DNA of 64,000 nt from Chelonoidis abingdonii (GCF_003597395.2 NC_133769.1:50600226-50664225), one strand, 5' to 3'; shown: positions 46,301 through 59,725, counted from the first letter of the stretch. Numbers and translations: made by a program. Notes: a model not told the origin generated them from the sequence alone.

Positions 46301-46970
46301 CCTGTGTTTATTCTGAGGCTACCTACATCCTATCATATCACACTGGTCCCAGACAGAATACCTTGGCTTTGTTTCTGCAGTCCTGCAGAGAAAGGATCCA
46401 ACCAGTGGAGGGAGCTGTGTTATCCAGTTCAGCAGCCAGCCAGTAGAGGGCTCCTGCAAGAAATGGAAGTAGTGTCCTAGAATCAGACTCTCCCTGAGAG
46501 CAGGAGCAGCAAGCTATAGACAGCAGCCTGGGAGCTGGGCAAGGGAGCAGTTGGGACTGTTGATGACCCTACTGAATACAGAGTAGCGGTTTGCAAAGAG
46601 GAACAGCTGCATGTATGATGGAAGGAGGCCTGAGCATATGCAGTGCCTCCCTGCTTTAATGTGGTGGGTAGACTCCTGCTCATTTGCCAGAGAGACTGAA
46701 GGTGCAGCCCACAGAGAACTCCTGCCTGTGAGTGCTAACAGGTATACAGGCTGGGACTCTGGCAGATCAATCTTCCCATCATGTGGCCATCAAAGTAGGA
46801 GGACATAGCAACTTTCCTAATCCACCTCTCTTGCATCAGCAGACCATTTTATTTTGAAGCACTGTTAGGGACCCAGTTCAGTTCATCTCTCCCCCTCCTT
46901 GAGCAATTCCATTGTAGCATCAGGGCTGCAGTCCTCCCTATGGTTCCAGGAAAGGGAGAGAAGGCCCAGG
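43301..46970. other. Intergenic, no gene seen
   Basis: 43722-43810 is a degraded minus-strand MIR-like tail. 44110-44170 and 45866-45935 are weak palindromic-repeat remnants (gagttacaccaattgactc, cacactggtgtaactgg). 45090-45125 is an AT-rich simple stretch. Frames of 122 codons (44292-44660) and 107 codons (45968-46291) have no domain. 46360-46800 is locally GC-richer, of unknown origin. Confidence 0.5.
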
Positions 46971-47212
46971 ATTATTATTCATCCTTTGTAGGGTTCTTTA
47001 TTATGACAGTAGCCCTGAGAGGCCCCAGTTGAGATCATAGCTCCATTGTGTTGGGCTCTGTGCAACACTAAGTAAGAGACAGTCCCTGACCCAACAAGCT
47101 TATATGTAAGTAGACAATACAAACAGAAGATTGGAGGGGAAAGAGCCTCAGAGAGGTGAAATAGTCACACTCAGATCTCCTGCCTTACCCCCTGACCATG
47201 CTGCCATTCACA
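46971..47212 (+). repeat. MIR-like/CORE-SINE copy
   Basis: It carries the same ordered blocks as the element at 5075: agagacagtccctgacccaa, caagcttatatgtaagtaga, agcctcagagaggtgaaata and agatctcctgcctta. It is moderately diverged. Confidence 0.65.
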
Positions 47213-49380
47213 GGGCCTGTGGAGGTTTTGTTCTAGGGGCACGAAAAAAGCATACCCAATGCCTTCCCAGTTCAGTGTGCAGGGTAGACTCCTGCTTGTC
47301 TACCTGACATAGACTGACTGAAGTTGGCCCCTTTGAGCAGCTTTGCACCACCCACTGCCTTCTTGCAGGTGGGATGATTTGTAGGGCTGATATGCTTAAT
47401 GCAGGAACAGATTATGCTGCAGCAAGGATAGGGGCTAAAGTAAGAGGAGGTGGGGAGGAGTATGGAAGCTACTTAGCTCTCTCTGCTCAGCTAAAAGCAG
47501 AAGGGAAGCCGCCCCCCCCCCCACCACACTCGTTTCCCCTAGTTTGGAGCAGCAGTACCTCCCACAACTCCACCTGATCCTTCATTGTTGTAGTTAAATT
47601 CCCCACTCTTTCAATCTACTTTAACCACTCATAAGGGCCTAACCACACCCCTCATTGCTGTATAAGGTACAGCCATGGCCCCCACATTTTTAAATGGATT
47701 CTAATTAGGCTAAGGCTATAAATTAGGAAAGTGGGAGAGAGCTTTATTATCTCTAGATGTGCCCTTGTTCTTCAGACCCTTCACATGGTGTCAGTAATCA
47801 CTAGAGTTTTCAGTTAGCCTATTCCTGTGATGTGCACTGTTTTTAACATTTACTAGGACCAAAAAAAAATAAAATAAAATAAAAGCTACCAGTTTGGGAG
47901 GTTTTATGGGTGACATCTTTAATAACTGTGCGAACCAGGTCTTTAATATAGCTGACATCACTTATTTAATGGGCTTTACTATAGAGTCTAGAGTGAGGGG
48001 TGACTTTTGACTGCATAGGAGACCACCAGAGGTGGATGTTTTAGGGGGGCATCACCAACTCTTTGAAGAATTCCACTGCAGGAGGAGGATTTCTCGTGAG
48101 AGGGCTTCCACACTAGAGGAGAACATTGTTTAACTAGGGATAATAAGAAAAGGCTTTCTGGCTCTGAAATTCCAGCCAAGGAGAGCATAGGCTGTGAGAG
48201 GGAGGAAGATGGCCAGGAGACAAGTCCTACTTTAGCAAGGAGGAGGAAGAAAAATTTGGAGGCCAGAGGTTAAAGGAGAGTAATGTAGGGGAAAGAAAAG
48301 CAACCCAGGAAATGAGGAAGGAAAAGAGAAGATCCGTCACTTGGCTGATTTGAAGGATAGGGTGCCAGAAAACATCTTTTCCATTAGGCACTAAAACGTA
48401 CAAACTGCCCTGCAATGGAGTTAGGTGTTTTCTGAACTGAGGCTACTTCCTATTTGAAGGAGAGATTACCTGCTACTCCCCTGACCCCCAGTGGCTGTGC
48501 CATATCAAATCAGGCATTCTCCAGTTATCTCCTTCCTCCTTCGCCTTTCCCAGCACATAAAGGAGAAAAGCTCTAGGTTGGTAGTAATTCCTTTGTGTGG
48601 CAGGAGCGAGGTGAAATAGTCCAAATGTAGGTGCTATAAATCTAAGAGTCAGGCACCGTGGAACGTAAAAGGCAGGAAGCGAGCTCATTTCCATCAGCTC
48701 TTCACTCCACCCCCTTAGGGAGCTTCACAACCTTCTTCAAAGGATCAGGGTTTTTTTTTTAACCACAGAAGGCTAAACTTTCTGCTTATCCAGCCTACAC
48801 CATTGACCTTCTGAGCAGGCCTTAAAAGTGTTCCCAGTTTTCCTTTGAAATACTGTATTACTGCTCTGTTGCTTAGGATTTTCACCAATGAGTTTGATAA
48901 CAGAATGATTTACCGCTAGTGATAAGGCTTTTGAGCTCATGCAGTATCCGTGCTATATATAGTGACTCCCCATTCGCCAGTCAGGTTATGTAGAGCTCTG
49001 CATATATGTAGTAAGAGCAGACTGTTGCAGTTGAGTTCCACTGTGAGACACAGGGAACAAAATTTTGCCATAATAATCATTTTGTGTTCAAAGAAATATT
49101 ATGATATGAACCCTTTCTTGTTTTGAATCATTCTAAGGAGATCCTATATCTACTACTTTTGCCCTGGTTTCCAGTTTTAGAAGATTACCAGTGTTGTTGG
49201 CTGGAGCTGGTTGCATTTATCAGAGTAGAGAATCACACCAAAACAATCCTTGAATTACTGTAGAAACCTCCCTAGTTAGCTTTCAACACAAAAGATATAT
49301 GGAATGCCAATATATTTATATGAATTCTGAAGTGCCTATGTGCTTGTGTGTCCCTGCATGTGTGGATGCTGAGCTTTAAA
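47213..49380. other. Intergenic, no gene seen
   Basis: Includes a C run at 47510-47522 and an AAAATA-type simple repeat at 47861-47884. The 70-codon-class frames have no domain. Confidence 0.5.
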
Positions 49381-49389
49381 AAGTTCTTT

Positions 49390-49720
49390 GTAGGTAGCTA
49401 ATGCATAAAGTAAATCGCTTTGTTTACAGCAAAATGGTGGCATAAATAAATAGCAATATCAAATCGAAACAATTGCCTCCAGCAGCCGGCACTGTAAATC
49501 ATACACAAGCTGTCATCACAACTTGAAACACGTCTGCATATTTAGTACCATGTTTGGCTTGTCTAATCAGAACAATATGTAAACTGTTAGTGCAGAGGAG
49601 AGCTTGCCAAGCCAAAATTATTTACAAGTTACATTATGTGTTTCTGGAAATTTTCAAAAAAGAAAATATTTCGACTGTGAATATGTGAGGAAGCCAACAT
49701 GTTGGTCAGAGTAATCAGAC
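49390..49720. promoter_or_regulatory. Candidate conserved non-coding block
   Basis: A repeat-free stretch with intact-looking site-like words (tgtttacag, cagcagccggcactgtaaat, gtttggcttgtctaatcaga). Its texture resembles deeply conserved non-coding DNA. This is an impression, not a measured conservation. Confidence 0.25.
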
Positions 49721-49757
49721 AAACACTGACAATGTTTTGTTCTTTGACAATATGTTG

Positions 49758-49845
49758 CACTAGATCTCCAGCTTGTGTAAATCAGAATAGTTTTATTGAA
49801 GCCAGTGAAGCCACACAGATTTACATCCACTCCAATCTGACCTGT
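49758..49845. repeat. Palindromic repeat remnant
   Basis: ccagcttgtgtaaatcagaa and ccacacagatttacatccac pair as inverted arms around ttattgaagccagtgaag. A common amniote foldback repeat, diverged. Confidence 0.5.
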
Positions 49846-49849
49846 CTAA

Positions 49850-51454
49850 GTGTTACTTTCTGTTAAAATCAGATGAATGCAAACAAATTATTTAAAGCAC
49901 ACAGATTTTTCAGCTTGCATTCATTTTTCAAACCACTGTACCTTTCAATTATTTATTCTGATCATAATATTCCTCTCAGTTTCTAGCTTTCAGCCTTTCA
50001 AATCTGGATGATTTGCCAGGTTCTCAAGTGATGTAAATTGAATGATTGGTTTGAATGGTGTTCCATCAGATTAGGTTTCAAGGCCAGATTCTGAAAGAAT
50101 AGAAATATTTGAAAACAAGAACAAAAATAGAAAGCTGTGATTCTCCTTTCTTTTACTTGGGGGATAGGAATGGGGATCCAGGGGTTTCACACTGCAGAGG
50201 AAACAGAGCTCCCAAACATCTCTCAGTAGTAGCCTGTTCTGAACCTGTGCTGCACCAACTTCCACAGTATGTGGGGAGTGTATAAGCTTGGCTATTTTGT
50301 CCCCTAGGATTGGGCTTCAGTTGTGAACTAGCCTTCTCTGTTGGGATGAATTCCTCAAGTGGGTCTGGATTGTGCGTTTAAGGGAAAAGGCTGCTTTGGA
50401 GGCAACTTAGAGGTGCCCTAAGGAGTCAGCTTTGGGTGGCATTGCAGCCAGTGTCCAAGACAAACAGCCTCTCAGAGTTCACTGATGCACAGTGTGAGTG
50501 CATAAATGGTAGCTTCGCCTTAGGAGAATGTACCTCTGGTGGAAGGGGATGGGATCTTGGCCACACGACAGCTGTCCCTTGCCTCCCTATGAAGAAAGGA
50601 GAGAAGGCAGGGAAGGCTCCTTAAATCCTCCCTCCATTGCAAACCAGCGCTAGGGCCAGATATGGGCTGCATTAATGTACAAAATAATATTACCATTGAT
50701 TACAAAGCCAGGAGAAAATTGCAAAGCAGCAACAGATTTTATATTATAAATAGTCTGCTATCTTCCTGACAATAAAGAGCACATTATTGTAGCACAGATG
50801 CTTTCCTTGAGTGTTTGCTGTTCACAAATAGAATTTTCTTTTGTTATTAAAGGTGCCATCCTAGTAGAGGATCCTTTCTAAAATTTCTGATTTCTTTGTA
50901 GGCCACACACAATTTAATCATGGTGGGCTACAAGGAATAATATAAGTAGAATTACAATAGCCTCCTTTAAATCATGCGTTGGCACTTGACCATGAACATA
51001 TACATACTTGGAGGTTTCCACTTATTAAAAATCCAGCACTTTTTATTGATCAAATTAAATGGTTTAAAAATCACAACGAAATAGCACCTTTACAGCTGAT
51101 CTTACCTAGAAAAATATGGCACTAAACCTAATGAGAATGAACTGTTCTGTCTCCATTTTACATACATTTCTGACATCCATATGTGGCTTTACTAAAACTA
51201 TCTTTGGCCTTTTTAGAAAATCTTAATGTGTATTTAAATGAAAACATAAGTGGACTACAATCCTCTAAAGTTCTGTATTCAATTAACTTTTTTTCTCTCC
51301 TGAGTAGAAAAGATTTGAATTTTAATATTGTTTTGCTCCCTGAAAGTCTCCAAAATGATTACTGTGATGGTGCCATTTGTGCCATTACGGCTACATTCGT
51401 GTCATATTTTTCATTTATAGCTCCTTATTTCAGATTTTTATGAAGGAGCCATTT
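49850..51454. other. Intergenic, no gene seen
   Basis: No repeat recognised. 50690-50880 is a repeat-free, AT-rich stretch that could be conserved. The frames of 62-86 codons have no domain. Confidence 0.5.
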
Positions 51455-51675
51455 AGGAACCAGGTCCTGCAAAGACTTAGACCCCAATCCTGGAAACACT
51501 TATACATGTTCTTAATTTTACAACTGCAAGAAGTCCCAGTAGTAAAATTAAGCATGTTTGTAATGTTTGCAGGATTGAGGCCTTATGCGTGTGAGTAATC
51601 CCACTAGCCTCAGCGGGACTCCCCCAGTGTGTAAAATTAAGCACATGCCTAAGTCTTTGCAGGATCAGGGCCAAA
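51455..51675. repeat. Palindromic DNA element
   Basis: ggtcctgcaaagacttagac on the left pairs with taagtctttgcaggatcagg on the right. The inner parts (attaagcatgtttgtaatgt and ttacaactgcaagaagtccc) pair less well. Similar diverged elements lie at about 19610-19735 and 52675-52945. Confidence 0.6.
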
Positions 51676-51879
51676 GTTTGCTTTGGGATGAAACTTGATC
51701 TTCTGGGTCTTTGATCAAAAGCAAATGATTTTGAGAAAATTGGAAACAATTTGTTTCGGTTGTTAAGTCATATAAGTGTAAAATATAGAAATTGTGTGAT
51801 TTTTAAATGCTATTTTTATCTTATGAAATTTTAAATAAATATTTTAAAAGAATTTTTGCAGATCATTAGTTTTGAAACC

Positions 51880-52165
51880 CTCTCCCACATTCCAAACCCC
51901 TCAGCCCCAGCCTGGAGCCCTTGACTGCACCCCAAACTCCTCATCCCTAGCCCCACCCCAAAGCCCACACCCCCAGTCAGAGACCTCACCTCTACCCATA
52001 CCCCAGCCCAGTGAAAATGAACCAGTGAGTGAGGGTGGGGGAGGGCAAGCGACAGAGGGAGAGGGATGGAGTGAGTGGGGGTAGGGCCTTGGAGATGGGA
52101 TGGGGCCTCAGGGAAGCAGTGTGGCAGGGGGTGGGGCAATGTTCAGTTTTGTGGGATTAGAAAGT
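51880..52165. repeat. C-rich then G-rich interspersed repeat
   Basis: A C-rich half (cccctcagccccagcctgga onward) followed by a G-rich half (gtgagtgagggtgggggagg onward), ending gattagaaagttggcaac. I recognise this as an interspersed repeat type in turtles but not its class. The open frames of 70 and 102 codons on the two strands follow from composition. Confidence 0.45.
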
Positions 52166-52674
52166 TGGCAACAAGCTAACTACTGTAGTTGACAGTAAAA
52201 ATTCAGCATTTGCCAACAGTTATCACATAGAGATACCTGGACATACCAGAGTAGAGCCAGATACTTAAATAGGGAATAAATGCCTTGTACTACAACCTTT
52301 ACTCATCCAGTGGTCCTCAGTCACACAAATAATCCTTTTGGCTTTCATAAGGATTGCTCAAAACCCAGATTATGAACCCATCTCTCACCTTGCTCAGCAG
52401 GTACACAGATAGTCCCTTTAAAGTAAAAAAGATACTCATTGTATGAGTAATGGCTCTCCTGTGTAGGTAAAGGGTTCCTGATCTAGCTCCAAGTGATTAA
52501 GGATTTGCGGAGTAGCACTCTCCAATTGTAGTGATTATGTGATAAGCATTGGCAAATGCTGACCTTTTAAAATACAGCTACTTCAGTATGCCTCCTCTAA
52601 ATTAGCACATGTTCCAAAATCCATACTTACCTACTAGACAGTTTTTCTTAAATGCAACAAGTGCATCAAACTGT

Positions 52675-52945
52675 AGCCCTGATCCTGCAGACATTTACAG
52701 ATGTGCATAACTTTACATATCTTAGCAGTGCCATTTACACACATAGTAAAATGTTTACTGGAATGGAGTCTGATGTTAGATAAACCCACATTTTTGCATT
52801 TAACATGTATATGATTTTCCTTTTTTCATACACTTAGGCCCTGAGTCTGTGAACCTTTACCTATGTGAGAACTTTATGCAAACGACTAGTCCCACTGACC
52901 ACAAAGACACTACTCACACATGTAAGTTTTTGCAAGTTGAGGGCC
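52675..52945. repeat. Diverged palindromic element
   Basis: tagccctgatcctgcagaca at the left end and tttttgcaagttgagggcct at the right end are inverted ends of the same family as 51455-51675, with an expanded and diverged interior. Confidence 0.45.
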
Positions 52946-54183
52946 TTAATTTCCTATTTTTACTGTTTAATAATTGAAACTGAATTCAGAAGTTTTCTTC
53001 ATTGTGATTAAATACAGGTGAGGAAAAGAGATTTTAGATACATGGTTTCCTTTCATCTTTATTAAAACTTTAAAGAAAAATTAAACTCTTCACCTGAGAG
53101 TGGAGTTTGAGGCATGATAGCACAAGCCAGATGGGAAATACCCAAAGACATGCATAAAAGAAAATGAACTGCAAAAAGGGCTAGAGTTAAAGAAGTTGAC
53201 AAAGCTGTAATACCACCTCCAATTTAGTTTCTAGTTGTTTGTTTTTGCAGTGATCACAGGTTTCCATTATAACATTTGCCTGTATGAAAAACTATGGCAA
53301 GACTTGGTTTCCATGGTGACATTTCTCTTTTCATACATATTTATAATTAAAAAGTGGGAAACTCACCCTTTTCTATCAGAGAATGCTACTTCTAGCGCTT
53401 AATAATTGAAGTCAAAGCTGATTAATTTTTTATGTCGGTGTCTTATACACATCCCTCTACCAGTGAAAACTCATGCAGTATTACAGTCATTTTCTTGTAA
53501 GTAGTTTATTTCATACATGACTTCAGAAAAACATTCCGAGTTTTTAAAACTGGAGAAGAGTCTGCCTTCCTCCCTCCCCCGGCCTTCACCACAGGGATTC
53601 ATGGCTAAGCTTTCAAACTATTTCAGAACACAGGCCTCACTATACACAAAACCTTCTGTTTCATTAATATGGCATGCAAGAATAAAAACTGCATTTCTAA
53701 CTCTTGCCAGTAATCAGAGAGAACTGAAAGAGCAAGATTTGGCAAAATTAATCTTTTTGAAACAAACCACTTTGCTTTTACCTGGGTTAGTCTTTTGTAA
53801 TTGCACTATAGCTGCTTTTTCTACAGAGCTCAAATACGTACAAAAATGAATCTAAAATATCCTCAATGTCAGATTTACTGTTCTTAAAATCTGCATTTTA
53901 TGTGTCACTTTCCTAATGTTTCTCAGGTGATAAAAGTTAGAAGCACAATCCAAAACAATTTTTTCATTGTTAAGACCCCATGTGGCTGCCTTTTATTTGC
54001 TGTACTTTGTGTTCTGAAGGATAGCTACCCTTATGAAATGTATCTAATAACATAAAGGATAAGTGACATAATTAAATATACAAATGCTACTTGAACCTAA
54101 ACAGCGCTTACAGAAGCTGAGGTGAGCATCTGAAATGGTTCACTTAGGATCCTAATGAAGGCCAATGAATTAAGTGTATATAC
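52946..54183. other. Intergenic, no gene seen
   Basis: AT-rich. A 110-codon + frame at 53517-53849 has no recognised domain. Confidence 0.5.
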
Positions 54184-54698
54184 CAGTGGTTCTTAACTAC
54201 AAGTGTATAGAGGTCTTCTGGGGGGCACTCAACTTATCTAGATCGGTGTTTATGAGCCTGGGGGTTCTCAACTCTCTGAGGGCCACAGGACAAGTTTAGT
54301 GTGGGTCACCAGTGCAGAGCCAGCATTAGGGGATGGGAAGCATGGCAATTGCCCGGGGCCCCACGTCACAGGGGGTCCTGAGAAGCTAAGTTACATGCTT
54401 CAGCCCCAGGCGGCAGGGCTCGAGCGTCACACAAGGCTCACAACTTGTGAAAAGCAGGCTCAAGTATCACACTGAAATGTAAGTACAACATTTATATTCC
54501 AACAGATTTATTTTACAATTATATAGTAAAAATGAGAAGAGTAAGCAGTTTTACAGTAATAGTGCATTGTGACACTTTTGTATTTTTATGTCCGATTTTG
54601 TAAGCAGATAGTTTTTAAGTGAGGTGAATCTTGGGGTATGCAAGACAAATCTGACCCCTGAAAGGGGTACAGTAGTTTGGAAAGGCTGAGAACCACTG
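54184..54698. mobile_element. hAT MITE, probably composite
   Basis: The ends cagtggttct and agaaccactg are perfect inverted repeats over 10 bases. No 8-bp duplication is visible in the flanks. The interior holds a second set of hAT-like words (gggttctcaactctctgag) and a GC-rich block at 54310-54430 resembling another MITE (gccagcattaggggatggga), so it is probably nested or rearranged. Confidence 0.55.
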
Positions 54699-56117
54699 CA
54701 TACTCATGTATATTTTATAGAACTTTTACCCTAAAAACTTGCCAATTGCCTCAGATAGCTACGTAACTTTACTTTGGTATTTGCAGCATTCTCTAGTCTT
54801 TATCTAGTATAATAAAAGGGATCCTATGAGTTCATGGAAGGCCATATAAATCCATGTTTAAGAAGGTGGATATTGGGCAAGACTAGCTAAAGAGCTTCTC
54901 AGATCTGGGATACCTATTATACAGCTATAGTGTTGAGTGTGGTGTAAAAACATAGGGATTTTATCATTTAATGGCATGGAGTTATTACCACATTAACCAA
55001 AAGTGGGACGAGTATTACAGACCACAGTGCAAGTGGATATAAGTGTTAAAAAATACCTTGAAACAAGTTACAACGTGCGGTAAATAGCAGTTGTTTCAGA
55101 CACTGTTTTTTCGCTCAAATCCAGATGCTAGGTCCTGGCATGCGTAGCTGAGCTGGGCATGGGGGAAATGCATAGGAGAGAAGGAGGGAGGAATCCAGTG
55201 GCTGAAGTGGTCTATCTTACACGCACCATAAGGGATGGGAAGATCCACAGTGATAGAGTGCCTGTCCCGCCCATAAGCCACCTCCTTCCACACCTATGTG
55301 ATACTAGGTAGCAGGCACTCTCAGAGCAGTCCTCTGTGACACACTGAGAGTATAGATACCTCCCCCTTTTCCAGTCCCCTTTGGTCTTTGGTGCAATTTC
55401 ACTATTTCAGGACCCTTCCAGCCTTATTAAATATTACATATAAAGAAACAAAACATGTTGGAAAAAAACAGTACAAGTTGGTCTATACAAAGGAAGAGAG
55501 AGATGAAGTTGAAACTCAGGGCATTTGAAAACCATATGTAGATTATGTCCAGTAAAACAACACTTTTTTACGTGCATGTTTTCCTATTTTAACACCATTT
55601 ATCCACTGTTTGTTTTCCGACATCCTAACAAAAACATTTAACTTTCCCTTTTCAGCAACTTGGTTGATCATACCATGTGCAGCTGTTTCAGTCTAGGCCT
55701 TGGTCATATCCTCTGGATTTATTTATCTTCCAGTGTAGAGCAGAGGTGGTCTTTCATATATATGCTAATAATGTTTACATTTATAAAATGGAACACAGAC
55801 TTTCTGTTGAGGTAGAAGATCACAAGGTCAAGGAAACACAGAGATTAGATCTTCTTTCTAAGCAGACTGCAATGTAGAGGAACTTTGGAGATCTTGATCG
55901 GTAATGCTAATACCCTGCTTTACAGATGAGGCCAAGGCCTTGTGTACCTAAGCATTTTTCTTAAAATTATCCTCCAAAATTTCTTTAAATGACCCTTGAG
56001 CACTGGAGAGGCACTAAGCATGGTAACTAGCAATGGGAGCATTTGTATAGCACAGCCATTGGTGTTATAATCATCATGAGTATATCTTCTCTGCTAAGCA
56101 AAGGTGTGTTTGTCACA
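54699..56117. other. Intergenic, no gene seen
   Basis: No gene recognised. 55090-55330 is a locally GC-richer stretch of unknown nature. Confidence 0.5.
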
Positions 56118-56363
56118 GAGATAGGTATACCCATGCTAGCTTTAATCTAGCGAGGATGAGTAATAACTGTAGTGAAAATGTACAGGCAAGGGCTTGTACT
56201 TGGGCTAGGTACCTGAACCTCGACAAGTACTTGGGTTGCTAGTTTGTGCTGAAGCACATGCTGCTACGTCTTCACTGCTGTTTCTTGTGCTTGCTAGATT
56301 AAAACTAGTTCAGATATGCCTAGCCATGCTATAAAACATCTTCACTTTGCAGAGTAGACGTAC
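56118..56363. repeat. Palindromic Harbinger-like remnant
   Basis: gtatacccatgctagcttta and atctagcgaggatg on the left pair with gctagattaaaactagttca and gcatatctg-type sequence on the right, ending gcagagtagacgtactc, whose complement resembles the GAGTACGTCTAC-type end of the Harbinger-like family. Ends are diverged. Confidence 0.45.
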
Positions 56364-56944
56364 TCTATGTTCCCTAACCCTAATAGAGCAGAGTTAGCCA
56401 ATCAGGGGATTAAAATGCCAGTGACCACTGGCAGCCCATCAACACTAGCATTCCCTTACTATGATTAGTAGACAGGAATTGGTGGCAATGAAGCAGTGAA
56501 GAATTTACAAAAAAGTAGTGTAGTGTATTGTTGTGCTAGTATAGAGTAGGTTCAAGAACGCTGAAGATTTTTGTAGTAGAAGAAATGCATTTATAAACAG
56601 CTAATAAATGATGAAGGAAAAGTCAGCATCTTGACTGAATTATCTGGGTAGCAGTATACCTAAAAATGAAGTATTCTGTGCTCCTGAAAATACTCCAGAG
56701 AGTAGCTAACTCATTGGTACAGAATTAGTTGGTGGATACATCTAACTTACTCAGATATAGTGACAGGAGTCCGAAATAAATGGTATGGGACTCAGGAGTT
56801 TCTAGGACCGGAACCATGATAAAAGAGCCAACAGATTTTCCTAGAGATATATTCACTTTTGTACAAAGGGCCAGCCCCAACACTATGACGTATGCATATA
56901 GTTCTTGCAAACAATCCATGAATATTTGGAGTTTTTACTCTATA

Positions 56945-57258
56945 CAGTAGAACACCAGAGTTATAAACTGACCAGTCACTTCATTTGGAAGTGAAAGTAC
57001 TCAATCAGGAAGCAGCAGAGATGTCGGGGAGGGAAGAGGGGAGAGAAGCAAATACAGTACAGTACTGTTACCTACTAATAAAATAAAGGGAAAGTAGCAT
57101 TTTTCTTATGCATAGCAAAGTTTAAAAGCTGTATTAAGTCAATGTTCAGTTGTAAACTTTTGAAAGAACAACTATAACGTTTTGTTCAGAGTTACAAACA
57201 TTTCAGAGTTACGAACAACCTCCATTCCCGAGGTGTTTGTAACTCTGAGGTTCTACTG
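56945..57258. mobile_element. Tigger/pogo-like MITE, TA target site
   Basis: The ends cagtagaacaccagagttat and gtaactctgaggttctactg are inverted repeats of about 24 bases flanked by TA (56943-56944 and 57259-57260), as in the Tc1/mariner/pogo superfamily. Internal agttacaaacatttcagagt repeats the end motif. No transposase. Confidence 0.85.
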
Positions 57259-57416
57259 TAGATTATGGACTCAGTCACACAATGTGCTCAGCACCTCTGA
57301 GTTTTGGTTCCCATCTGAAGCAAAATTTGGAATTTAAACATAACTCTAGTCAAAGACATGGATGACTGTGACCATAATTCAGTACTTACTGCAGAAGGAG
57401 TGCAAAATAGCTAAGA

Positions 57417-57510
57417 TTATTGTGTGTATGTGCAGCACATAGCACAATGGGGCCCTGATCCATGAATGGGGCTTTTAGGCACTACTGTAACAATATTAAC
57501 AGTAATAATA
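57417..57510 (-). repeat. MIR-like tail fragment, inverted
   Basis: gcacatagcacaatggggcc, ctgatccatgaatggggctt and aggcactactgtaac, with an aataat tail, match the inverted end seen at 23861. Confidence 0.6.
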
Positions 57511-58411
57511 AGGCTAAAAATTAGAATTTTAAAATGGACTTGGATTCTGTACATCTGCTCTATTCTAATTAGAGCTATCAATACGTGGAATTTCCATCCC
57601 GTGGAACTACATTTGAAATATCAAAACCTTTTCTGGAACTTTTTGTACTATAGAAGGTCAGTTTTTTGACTGAAATGTGGGTTTGGGTTTGTCAACCTCA
57701 AACAAAATGTTTTGTTTCAGGCAATGTTAATCTATGAATCTACATTAGCTGATGTGATGCCTTATAGCAATTATAGTACTGGGTTCTTCATGCCGCCCTA
57801 GTTCTCTGTGGGACATGTTCTCCAGTTGGACTACATTTCCATGATGAATAGTGGTCTCTTCCTAAGGATGAGCTGTTACAATGCATCGTGGGGAGAATGC
57901 GGGCATAGAAGACACAGAACTACAACTCCCATGAGGCATTATGGAAACTCAAGTAGATGCGGAAGTTAGTTTGCCCAACACAAAACATTTCATTTTGGGC
58001 TAATAAATTGAAATGAAGTATTTCATTTTGAGTCAGTCCTACCCAAAATATATGTTTCAATGTTCTTGACACATAATTCCAACAAAATAATTCCTTTCCT
58101 GTAAGAAATTCCATTTTGGCAAAGAAAATATTTTGTGAAAATGTTTTAAACAGTCCCTCATTTTGATCAAATAATTTATCGATTATGCAACATTGTCTAT
58201 GGAAGTGTTTCTCCTTAGTAATCTGGGAAAAAGATTAATTCAGAAATTGTACTGTTGTGCATCAAGCTATGTTTTGATTCTTTTATCAGTTTTATGAGAT
58301 GGATGAGTTTTGTAATCAAAATAAAAAACCTTTTGGGAAGACTAAGATAGCCAAGAATATTACTGGTGAGTCTTTAGGTTAAAAATGAAGCTCCTAGCTT
58401 AAAAACAAATA
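57511..58411. other. Intergenic, no gene seen
   Basis: AT-rich. No repeat recognised and no frame with a domain. Confidence 0.45.
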
Positions 58412-58696
58412 CAGTAGAATCAGTTTAACTGAGACTTCATTATCCAGCTGTCCATATCAACTGAACCACCAGCCACTCGGGGCTGACAGTGTCTGCGGCT
58501 CAGGCTGTCAGCCTTGTGCAGCTGAGGCTTGGGGCTGTTAGTCCCGGACTTCTGAGATTCAGGGCTGACAATGGGAGCCCCAGCCACCTGGGGCTGACAG
58601 GCAGAGCCCCAGCCGCCCATTCTCTGGTTTATCCAGCATATTGGTCAACCAATCTGGCTATGGTCCCAATTCGATTGAACAAACAGGGTTCCAAGT
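58412..58696. mobile_element. Second Tigger-like MITE, diverged
   Basis: It starts cagtagaatcagtttaactg after a TA at 58410-58411. The far end (cgattgaacaaacagggttc) is a diverged inverted copy followed by TA at 58697-58698. The interior is GC-rich ggggctgacag repeats. Confidence 0.5.
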
Positions 58697-58698
58697 TA

Positions 58699-59725
58699 TT
58701 GTTATTAAATGTTTGATGGAGGAATATTTATCTTGCCTGAATATTTTGAAGATTAATAAAGCTTACACTAAAGAGGAAATTCACCCCTCCCTGCATGAAG
58801 TCCAAGTTATTAACCTTTGTGCAGGAAGTTTTGCAGCATGTCTGGGAATGGAGTACACTTCCTTTACCTGTGGGCAGGCAACTGAGCTGACCACCGTCTC
58901 TTCTGCTGCTGCTCTGCCTGCCCCTAAATGTTCCCTTCGAAGCTGTTCCTGCCAACTGAATCTGCATGATTACAGATTGCTTGGCCCGTCCACTGCCTAC
59001 TCCCAAAAACCCTTTTGTGCTGGCGTTGTTTGGTTTACAAGGTTAGGAGAGTGTTACATGGTCTATTCATATGTGGTTGAATTGCAGTCTAAATAATTTA
59101 AACCTCTTTTCTGAACTGAAACAAGTATATAAGGTACACCACTGCTGGAGTGCACAAAACCTACAAAGTCCATGTATCAGAAAGAATGGGGTTGAATAGT
59201 TATTGGGATCCTCCAAGATCATATTCCATTCAGTTCCCAAAACCTCAGTTTGATTCTGGAATTTGTCGCTCAGGTACTTTTATTTGGCATACAGTAACAC
59301 TACGCCTAAGCTGAAACACTACGCCAAGGTGAAACACACGGTATAAATGTGGGGTACATCACAAAGCCAGTTACACAACAAAGCTTTTTCTTATGTGTAT
59401 CTTCACTAAGACCTGCATTCCTGACTATACATTGCATCATGTGCTTCAGGATTGTCTTGGTTACTGTTCAGGAACCAATCCCTATACAGCATACTTTGTC
59501 CGTAGCTGTTCATGTATAACCTGATCTCCACATTCCAGGTTTATCTCGTCCATTCTCGTTAGTACCCGGATGTTCCTGCTTATCTTAGCTAGACCACTCC
59601 GGCCTAATGCTTGTTATATCCTTCTCCCTTATATCTTCTATTGAGAAAGGAGAGCTTACTTATGTCAAGTTACTCATGTCAAGTTACGCCTACCATGGCC
59701 TGACCTGATAGTGATGTAGAAGCTA
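58699..59725. other. Intergenic, no recognised gene
   Basis: A 151-codon + frame (58641-59096), starting inside the Tigger-like element, has no domain. 59662-59692 holds two near-identical copies of acttatgtcaagtt. A TATA-like word (tatataag) occurs near 59128. Possibly old repeat DNA. Confidence 0.4.

Noticed and set aside
58641..59096. 151-codon open frame
   Set aside because: It begins inside a Tigger-like MITE, has no domain, and no splice or promoter context.
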